Assembly: GCA_963717085.1 (NCBI GenBank)
Contig: CAVQVM010000002.1
Coordinates: 310,001 to 374,000 of the forward strand
Length of the DNA: 64,000 nt
Origin: DASQUK01 sp963717085
GTDB lineage: Bacteria > Actinomycetota > Acidimicrobiia > Acidimicrobiales > VFJN01
Direction of reading: 5' to 3'
Position numbers and translations under genes: made by a program
Part shown: one piece after another, positions 58,516 through 64,000 of the stretch
How the letters are laid out: each line of letters opens with the position of its first letter
Numbering within the stretch: position 1 is the first letter of the stretch
The notes under the pieces: model-generated
The model's input: the letters and a program-made list of their open reading frames with translations, nothing else
Database searches by the model: none
Told to the model about the DNA's origin: nothing

Positions 58516-59073
58516 TCAGGCTTGGAGGACTGCCTCGATCTCGAGGTGGAGCTGGATCTTCTCGCCCACCACGACGCCGCCGCCGTCCATCGGGATGTCG
58601 AAGTGGACGCCGAAGTCCTTGCGGTTGATCTCACCGGTGGCCGACAGCCCGGCGCGGGTGCCGCCCCAGGGGTCGGGACTGACGATGCCGTGGAACTCCA
58701 CCCGGAGCTGCAGGGGGTGAGTGGTCTCCCTGATCGTCAGCTCGCCGTCGGCGATGTAGCCGTCACCATCGGGCTTCAGGCCGGTGCTGCGGTAGGTCGC
58801 CGTCGGGTACTTGTCCACCTCGAGGTAGCTCGCCGAGCGGAGGTCGTTGTCGCGGTCCTGGTTGCCGGTGTTGATCGAGGTGAGGTCGACCGTGAGCGTC
58901 GCCCGCGTGTCGAGGATGTCCTCGCCGGTGACGATCTCGCCCTCGTACTTCTCGAACCGGCCGCGGACCTTGCTGACCATCATGTGGCGAACCGAGAAGC
59001 CGATCTCGGAGTGGATCGGGTCGATGACCCAGGTTCCGGTGACCCAGCCCGGAATCTTGGTCGCTTCCGTCAT
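58516..59073 (-). CDS. YceI family protein
   Basis: 185 residues. The lipocalin-like YceI beta barrel is evident: WVIDPIHSEIGFSVRHMMVS, KVRGRFEKYEGEI, VDLTSINTGNQDRDNDLRSA, SYLEVDKYPTATYRSTGL, ELTIRETTHPLQL. YceI domains bind isoprenoid-type lipids such as polyprenyl chains (structural knowledge). No signal peptide, so it is probably cytosolic here. GGGAGGTG precedes the ATG. Divergent from the AarF/UbiB-like gene. Confidence 0.92.
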   Translation of the reverse strand: MTEATKIPGWVTGTWVIDPIHSEIGFSVRHMMVSKVRGRFEKYEGEIVTGEDILDTRATLTVDLTSINTGNQDRDNDLRSASYLEVDKYPTATYRSTGLKPDGDGYIADGELTIRETTHPLQLRVEFHGIVSPDPWGGTRAGLSATGEINRKDFGVHFDIPMDGGGVVVGEKIQLHLEIEAVLQA

Positions 59074-59092
59074 CGTGACACCTCCCTGCTCG

Positions 59093-59098
59093 TAGCCT
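59093..59098 (+). promoter_or_regulatory. leaderless-type -10 (TAGCCT) of the AarF/UbiB-like gene
   Basis: TAGCCT is followed by 7 nt and ATG 59106. Confidence 0.45.
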
Positions 59099-59105
59099 CA
59101 CCATC

Positions 59106-60602
59106 ATGCCCGCCCGGACAGCGGCCCATGCGTTCGCCGGACCCTACGCCCAGGGTGTCCCGGCGGGCGCACTGCGGATCGTCTGCCCCAGCCTCACCCG
59201 CTTCGGGTGGCGGGAGCTGGTGCGGGGCGTCGAGATCGGCGCCGTGGTGGCATGGCACGTCGTCGGCGCGATCGTCCGCCACTTTGCGGAGCGACCGAGA
59301 GCGCTGTTGCGCCTGCGCCGCGATCGAGGCGCCCGCACGGCACTCGGGCGCGCCGCCAGCGTCGGCCTGGTGGAGGCGTTCATGGCGCTCGGGCCCACGT
59401 TCGTGAAGCTCGGCCAGCTGATCGCGTCTTCGCCGGGGATGTTCCCCGCCCCGCTCGCCGACGCCTGCATGCGCACGCTCGACAACGTGCCGCCCTTCCC
59501 AGCGGACCAGGCCCTGGCGATGGTGGAGGAAGACCTGGGCGCGGCCGCGGCGGAGATCTTCAGGGACTTCGACCCCCGGCCGCTCTCGGCCGCCTCGATC
59601 GCCCAGGTGCATGCGTGCACGCTGGCCGACGGTCGGGAGGCGGTGCTCAAGATCCAGCGGCCGGCCATCCGCGACCGCATGAACCGCGACCTCCGGATGA
59701 TGTACCGCATGGCCCGGCTGGTCGACCGCACACGTACGGGGCACCTCATGAACGCCCCCGGCGTGGTCGAGGACCTGCACCAGGTCACCAACGAGGAGCT
59801 GAACTTCGCGCTCGAGGCCCATCGCCAGGCAGAGTTCCGCGCCCACATCGGCGCGTTCGGCGACAACCGCTGGATCACCGCCCCGGACGTCTACTGGGAT
59901 CACTGTGGGCCGAGGGTCATCTGCATGGAACGGCTCCGGGGCACGCCCATGGACCGCTTCGCCGAGATCAAGGCGCGGGGCATCGACGGAGAGCTGGTGC
60001 TGCGTCGCGGGCTCAAGGTGTGGATGGAGGCCACGCTGGTCCACGGGCCGTTCCACGGCGATGTGCACGCCGGCAACATCTGGGTGCTCGACGACGGGCG
60101 TGCCGCCTACCTCGACTTCGGCATCATGGGCGAGCTGCCCGATGCCCACCGCCAGGCCCTGTGCGACGCGCAGTACACGGTGATGATCGACGGCGACTAC
60201 ACCCGCATCGTCCGGGCGTGGCAGCGCATCGGCATCCTGAGCGACGACGTCGGGCCGATCGACGAGGTCGCCGCCCGGCTCAAGGCGGTGCTCGACCCCA
60301 TGTTCGACATGACCCTCGGCGAGGTGAGCCTGTCGTTCGTGCTGCGCCGGCAGCTGGAGCTCCAGCACGAGTACGGCGCCCGCACGGCCCGCGAGCTGGT
60401 TCTCGTCTCGAAGCAGCTCATGTACTTCGAGCGCTACGCCAAGGAACTGGCGCCCGACTACAACATGGCCCGCGACCTGTTCCTGGTGCAGAACGTCTTT
60501 CCGGAGCCGGTCGCCCGGCTGGTTGCCGAGCGCGGCATCACCTTCCCCGACGACTCGGTCCCCCACGTGCTCGGGTCAGGCGACGCCCGGACGACCGTGT
60601 GA
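59106..60602 (+). CDS. AarF/UbiB (ABC1) atypical kinase-like protein
   Basis: 498 residues with the ABC1 hallmarks: KxGQ motif in FVKLGQLIASSPGMFP (about 99-114), the Ala-rich loop in PLSAASIAQVHACTL, the VLKIQRP lysine, the ExD-like NEELNFALEAHRQAEF, and the kinase HGDVHAGNIWVLDDGRAAYL followed by DFGIMG. Such proteins support isoprenoid quinone or lipid metabolism by an ATPase activity; the actinobacterial targets are not defined. The last 27 bp overlap the convergent helicase stop. The start fits a leaderless promoter. Confidence 0.9.
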   Translation: MPARTAAHAFAGPYAQGVPAGALRIVCPSLTRFGWRELVRGVEIGAVVAWHVVGAIVRHFAERPRALLRLRRDRGARTALGRAASVGLVEAFMALGPTFVKLGQLIASSPGMFPAPLADACMRTLDNVPPFPADQALAMVEEDLGAAAAEIFRDFDPRPLSAASIAQVHACTLADGREAVLKIQRPAIRDRMNRDLRMMYRMARLVDRTRTGHLMNAPGVVEDLHQVTNEELNFALEAHRQAEFRAHIGAFGDNRWITAPDVYWDHCGPRVICMERLRGTPMDRFAEIKARGIDGELVLRRGLKVWMEATLVHGPFHGDVHAGNIWVLDDGRAAYLDFGIMGELPDAHRQALCDAQYTVMIDGDYTRIVRAWQRIGILSDDVGPIDEVAARLKAVLDPMFDMTLGEVSLSFVLRRQLELQHEYGARTARELVLVSKQLMYFERYAKELAPDYNMARDLFLVQNVFPEPVARLVAERGITFPDDSVPHVLGSGDARTTV

Positions 60603-62588
60603 CGACAGCGCTGGTGGCAACGGCCCGGCGTGGACGACGACCAGCTCCTGGACCGCCCGGGTGAGCGCGACGTAGAGCAGCCGCAGGCCCTGCGCGGTGC
60701 CCCCGGCGATGGCCGCCGGCTCGACCACGACCACGGCATCGAACTCGAGGCCCTTGGCGTCCGGTGGCGCCAGGACGGTGGCACCCGGGAGCCGGTGCGC
60801 CGCGGGGGCCAGGCCCGACGGGGCGATCACGGCGACAGACGCGTAGCGGCCGCCGAGCTCGGCCACGGCCGCGGCGATCCGGTCCCGGACCCCCTCGGTG
60901 CCGAGCGTGGCCTCGACGGCCAGGAACCGGGGCGGCCGGCCGTCGAGGCGGACGGAACGGCAGGGCGTGACGCCGGGCGCGGCCTCGGCCAGCAAACGGT
61001 TGGCGACATCGACGATGGCGGCTGGCACGCGGTAGCCGAGGTCGAGGTCGGCCCGGCGGGCAGTCGCCGGGGTGCCGAGGTGGCCGACCACATCGTCCCA
61101 CGAGGACTGGGCCGCCGGGGCCGTGGCCTGGGCCAGGTCGCCGAGCACGGTCATCGATCGGGCGGGGCTGCGGCGCGCCAGCGCCCGGAAACCCATGGCG
61201 GACAGGTCCTGCGCCTCGTCGACGACCACGTGGCCGTACGCCGGCGGCGGGCCGGCCAGCAGCGCCTCGGCCTCGTCGAGCAACGCCAGGTCGTCGACCG
61301 TCCACGGCTCGTCGGACACCCGCTTGGTCGGCCGGCGGAGCAGCAACGCCTGCTCGTCGGCGTCGAGCAGGCCAGCGCCGGCCGCATGCAACGCGTTGCG
61401 GTTGGTGAGCAGCCGCCGCACCAGGGAGGCGGCGCTGAGGGCAGGCCAGATGCGGTCCAACGCACGCTGCCAGCCGCGGTCGGCGCGCAGGCTGGCGTCC
61501 ACGGCCTCCACGCTGGCCACCTCCTCGCCGCGGCGCGCCACGAGCTCCTGGCGCGCCAGCCGCACCAGGCGGGTCCGCAGCGCAGCCCGCCCGACGTTGT
61601 GCGGCACGCCCCGGTCATGCACGTCGGCCACCGCCTCGAACACGGAGTCCGCGTCCAGCCGGATCGTCCCCCAGGTGGTGACGGCCTCGAGGCGGGTGTC
61701 GGGCGGCTGCACGCTGGTGGTCACCGCCCGGGCCAGCGCCGCGGCCAGTCGGGCATCCCCCTTGAGCCGGGCGGTGTCGTCGCCGTCCCCACCGCGCCGG
61801 CGGTAGGCGGTGCCGGCGAGGAGCCGTTCGAGCGTCGTCTGGCGCACGGCCGTCTCGCCCAGCGACGGCAGCACCTGGGCGATGTAGCGCAGGAAGATCG
61901 GGTTGGGACCGACCACGAGCACACCGGCGGCGTCGAGCTCGCGGCGATGCTCGTAGATCAGGAACGCGGCGCGGTGCAGACCGACGGCCGTCTTGCCGGT
62001 GCCGGGCCCGCCCTGCACGACGAGGCAGGTGGCGAGCGGCGCGCGGATCACCTCGTCCTGCTCCGCGGCGATCGTGGCGACGATGTCCCGCATCTCCCCG
62101 CTCCGCTCGCGCTCCAGCTCGGCCAGAAGCGGATCGGGGATGCCACCGTGGTGGGCAGCGTCGACGCTGTCGGGATCGTCGAACACCTCGTCCACCAGGT
62201 CGTCGAGGCGGCGGCCGGTCATCATGAATCGCCGCCGGCGCCGCAGTCCGAGCGGGTCGACCGCCGTCGCGCGGTAGAACGGCACGGCCACGTCGGCTCG
62301 CCAGTCGACCACCACCGGGTCGCCGCGGTCGTCCTCGACGTGACGGCGGCCCACGTACCAGCAGCCCCCGGCCTCGCCGTCGAGCCGGCCGAAGCTCAAC
62401 CCGGGCACGTCCACGTCGAGGGTGCCGAGGCGGTGCGCCAGGTGCTGCTGCGCGATCGCGGAGTCCACCGCCTGGGCGGCACCCTCGGCGATCGCGGCCG
62501 TGCGCGCCGTCCGGTCCCGCATGGCGGCGAGGCAGCGGTAGGCCTCGTCGAGGTACGCCTGCTCGGCGTCGACGTCGGGATGCGGCAC
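60576..62588 (-). CDS. HelD-like UvrD/Rep-type helicase
   Basis: 670 residues from GTG 62588 (AGAGG 8 nt upstream; longer extensions to 63158 are antisense). N-terminal HelD signature: a coiled arm (EQAYLDEAYRCLAAMRDRTA) and YVGRRHVEDD, then VVDWRADVAVPFYRAT. Walker A GGPGTGKTAVGLHRAAFLIY has K199. Later motifs: VVVDEAQDLSAMGFRALARR, DLGYRVPAAIVDVANRLLAE, DAKGLEFDAVVVVEPAAI, LLYVALTRAVQELVVVH. HelD recycles or protects RNA polymerase in actinobacteria. The mid-region PRCh-like loop is not long, so class assignment is open. Confidence 0.9.
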   Translation of the reverse strand: MPHPDVDAEQAYLDEAYRCLAAMRDRTARTAAIAEGAAQAVDSAIAQQHLAHRLGTLDVDVPGLSFGRLDGEAGGCWYVGRRHVEDDRGDPVVVDWRADVAVPFYRATAVDPLGLRRRRRFMMTGRRLDDLVDEVFDDPDSVDAAHHGGIPDPLLAELERERSGEMRDIVATIAAEQDEVIRAPLATCLVVQGGPGTGKTAVGLHRAAFLIYEHRRELDAAGVLVVGPNPIFLRYIAQVLPSLGETAVRQTTLERLLAGTAYRRRGGDGDDTARLKGDARLAAALARAVTTSVQPPDTRLEAVTTWGTIRLDADSVFEAVADVHDRGVPHNVGRAALRTRLVRLARQELVARRGEEVASVEAVDASLRADRGWQRALDRIWPALSAASLVRRLLTNRNALHAAGAGLLDADEQALLLRRPTKRVSDEPWTVDDLALLDEAEALLAGPPPAYGHVVVDEAQDLSAMGFRALARRSPARSMTVLGDLAQATAPAAQSSWDDVVGHLGTPATARRADLDLGYRVPAAIVDVANRLLAEAAPGVTPCRSVRLDGRPPRFLAVEATLGTEGVRDRIAAAVAELGGRYASVAVIAPSGLAPAAHRLPGATVLAPPDAKGLEFDAVVVVEPAAIAGGTAQGLRLLYVALTRAVQELVVVHAGPLPPALSSHGRPGVA

Positions 62589-62693
62589 GCTCGGAACCTC
62601 TGCGCAAGCGGGGGCGAAGCAGCGTAGTGCGCGCCTCGATACCGGGATCGGGGAATTCTCCGGCGCGGTAGGGTCCGACCGGAGGAGCACGAC

Positions 62694-63149
62694 GTGCGCA
62701 TCACGGCAAAGGTCGATTATGCGGTTCGAGCCGCGGCCGAGCTGGCGGCGGCACCCCCGGGGCCCGTAAAGGGCGACGTCATCGCGCAGCGGCAGGGCAT
62801 CCCGGCCAAGTTCCTGGAGAACATCCTCGCCGACCTCCGACGCGCCGGCCTGGTCGCCAGCCAGCGGGGGGCCGAGGGTGGCTACTGGCTGGCCGCCGAC
62901 GCCTCCGCCATCTCCGTGGCCGACATCATCCGGGCCGTCGAGGGGCCCCTGGCCGACGTGCACGGCATGCCGCCCGAACTGGTCGACTACCGGGGGCCCG
63001 CAGCGGGACTGCAAGGGGTGTGGATCGCGACGCGTGCCGCGCTGCGGACCGTCCTGGAAGAGGTCACCCTGGCCGACGTTGCCGCCGGGACCCTGCCCAC
63101 GGCGGCCGAGAAGCTGTTGCGCGAGCCGGACGCGTGGCTGCGACGCTGA
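62694..63149 (+). CDS. Rrf2 family regulator without Fe-S cysteines
   Basis: 151 residues from GTG 62694; GGAGGAG precedes it. HTH as in Rrf2: AKVDYAVRAAAELAAAPPG, VIAQRQGIPAKFLENILADL, RRAGLVASQRGAEGGYWLAA, ISVADIIRAVEGPLADV. The three cysteines that hold the Fe-S cluster in IscR/NsrR are absent, so it should sense something other than Fe-S or NO. C-terminus is helical (LRTVLEEVTLADVAAGTLPT). Its targets are unknown. The next gene starts 38 nt downstream with its own promoter. Confidence 0.85.
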   Translation: MRITAKVDYAVRAAAELAAAPPGPVKGDVIAQRQGIPAKFLENILADLRRAGLVASQRGAEGGYWLAADASAISVADIIRAVEGPLADVHGMPPELVDYRGPAAGLQGVWIATRAALRTVLEEVTLADVAAGTLPTAAEKLLREPDAWLRR

Positions 63150-63171
63150 TGTCGCCATGAACCCGCCGCGC

Positions 63172-63177
63172 TAGCGT
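63172..63177 (+). promoter_or_regulatory. leaderless-type -10 (TAGCGT) of the last gene
   Basis: TAGCGT is followed by 9 nt and ATG 63187. Confidence 0.45.
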
Positions 63178-63186
63178 TGATCACCT

Positions 63187-64000
63187 ATGTCCCGCCGGAT
63201 CGAGATCGAGCTCACCAGCTCCCGGGATGACGGCTCCTGGACGTGGCGTGCGGCCGGCGCCCGCGAACCGCGGGGCACGCTGGAGGGCGCACTGGTCCCG
63301 GGGGGAGCACAGGTGGGCGACGTGCTGCGCGCCGAGATCGACGGCTACCTCGACGAGATGAGCGTCGTGGCGATCCTGCCGCCGCGGGCGCCACGGCGTG
63401 AGCCGGAGCGCCTGGAGCTGCACCGCGCGGGCAGCGATCGACCGCTGGTGACCACCACACTGGTGCGGGAGCGCAGCGACGACCGCCGCCCCCCGGGCCG
63501 TCGCGGTGACCGCCGGGAGCGGGGTGAGCGGACCGAGCGTGGCGAGCGCGGCGACCGCAGCGAGCGTCGCGAGGGTCCCGGCCGCCGTGAACGCGGTGAG
63601 CGTGACCGCGGGCGGTCCGAACGGGACGGCCGTCGGCCGGCAGGTGCCCGCCAGGACGGACGCCACGAGCGACCCGAAAGGCCGGCTCCCCCGCCGATCG
63701 AGGCCAAGCCGAAGCCCAAGCGCCTCCGGCCCGGGAAGGTCCACCGCACCGCCCTCCTCGAGGCCGTCTCGCCCGAGCAGCGGCCGATCGCCGAGCAGCT
63801 GCTTCAGGGGGGCATCCCGTCGGTGCGCCAGGCGATCGAGAAGCAGAACGAGGCGCTCCGGGCCGAGGGCAAGACCGAGGTCAAGGCAGATCAGCTCCTG
63901 CGGGTCGCCGAGGAGCTGCGCCACCGTGCCGCTGCGGCCGTCTGGCGCGATCGCGCCGAGGCCGCCATCGCCGCCGTCGACGAGCTCGACCTCCGCGACC
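63187..64000 (+). CDS. uncharacterised Arg-rich actinobacterial protein, 3' end cut
   Basis: At least 271 residues, open at the window end. The N-terminal 80 residues (MSRRIEIELTSSRDDGSWTW, RAAGAREPRGTLEG, VGDVLRAEIDGYLDEMSVVA) look like a small beta domain seen in actinobacterial unknown proteins. A tract of Arg/Glu/Gly/Asp repeats (RGDRRERGERTERGERGDRS and similar, about 100-165) follows, then PKPKRLRPGKVHRTALLEAV, PEQRPIAEQLLQGGIPSVRQ and an Ala/Glu/Arg helical region. The basic RGER tract suggests RNA or ribosome contact, but no function is known. Confidence 0.7.
   Translation, partial: MSRRIEIELTSSRDDGSWTWRAAGAREPRGTLEGALVPGGAQVGDVLRAEIDGYLDEMSVVAILPPRAPRREPERLELHRAGSDRPLVTTTLVRERSDDRRPPGRRGDRRERGERTERGERGDRSERREGPGRRERGERDRGRSERDGRRPAGARQDGRHERPERPAPPPIEAKPKPKRLRPGKVHRTALLEAVSPEQRPIAEQLLQGGIPSVRQAIEKQNEALRAEGKTEVKADQLLRVAEELRHRAAAAVWRDRAEAAIAAVDELDLRD

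Overview
The window is 64 kb of very GC-rich DNA with densely packed genes, GTG starts, stop/start overlaps and many leaderless-type promoters. Gene content points to an actinobacterium (Actinomycetota), most likely an environmental lineage such as Acidimicrobiia: a GarA-type FHA protein in the gcvH-garA-merR-DUF151-merR order known from Mycobacterium, a KstR-type sterol regulator, an F420-type (LLM) oxidoreductase, DivIVA-like coiled coils and HelD-like helicases. The taxonomic call is inference. I see no rRNA, tRNA, CRISPR array, transposase or phage gene.

Layout. 1-5 kb: a truncated O-methyltransferase, a crotonase, a toroid-fold protein, a gamma-glutamyltransferase and a secreted M43-type metalloprotease. 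5-13.6 kb: a catabolic block with an RpiR regulator divergent from an aldehyde dehydrogenase/class III aminotransferase pair, a fused alpha-beta 2-oxoacid dehydrogenase E1, a glycerophosphodiesterase and a second aldehyde dehydrogenase. 13.6-18.1 kb: acyl-CoA synthetase, SirB1-like, HIT and PgsA-like proteins and two small genes. 18.3-26.4 kb: a sugar nucleotidyltransferase fused to a degenerate phosphomutase, then gcvH-garA-merR-DUF151-merR-gcvT and a cyclopropane-fatty-acid synthase. The third glycine-cleavage gene, gcvP, lies at 38-40.9 kb under a glycine riboswitch.

26.5-33.8 kb: an accessory stretch with an esterase/aldolase/NTF2-like operon, a MarR pair, a palindrome-controlled unit of two related unknown proteins (possibly one frameshifted gene) ending in a TetR gene, a cyclase-family hydrolase and a zinc-ribbon protein. 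33.9-37.8 kb: a four-gene ABC exporter. 40.9-49.2 kb: LLM oxidoreductase, DivIVA-like filament protein, Rieske oxygenase, a 22-residue arginine-rich peptide, a sensor kinase/LuxR response regulator pair, an SDR and QueA.

49.2-58.5 kb looks like a steroid or isoprenoid degradation region. A translationally coupled operon encodes two DUF35 OB-fold proteins, two thiolase-fold proteins without the nucleophilic cysteine, and an SDR. Close by are a zinc alcohol dehydrogenase and a KstR-like TetR regulator. Three perfect TNNAACNNGTTNNA boxes sit upstream of the Rieske gene, the DUF35/thiolase operon and the regulator itself, suggesting one sterol-type regulon. Between them lies a broken response-regulator/thioredoxin-reductase-like gene with its histidine kinase. 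58.5-64 kb: YceI, an AarF/UbiB-like kinase, a HelD-like helicase, an Rrf2 regulator and the start of an arginine-rich unknown protein.

Cross-cutting features: at least fifteen genes have TANNNT 6-10 nt before the start codon (leaderless pattern). Three short insert-like elements flanked by repeats containing ATGAG sit at gene junctions and supply the start codon of the next gene.
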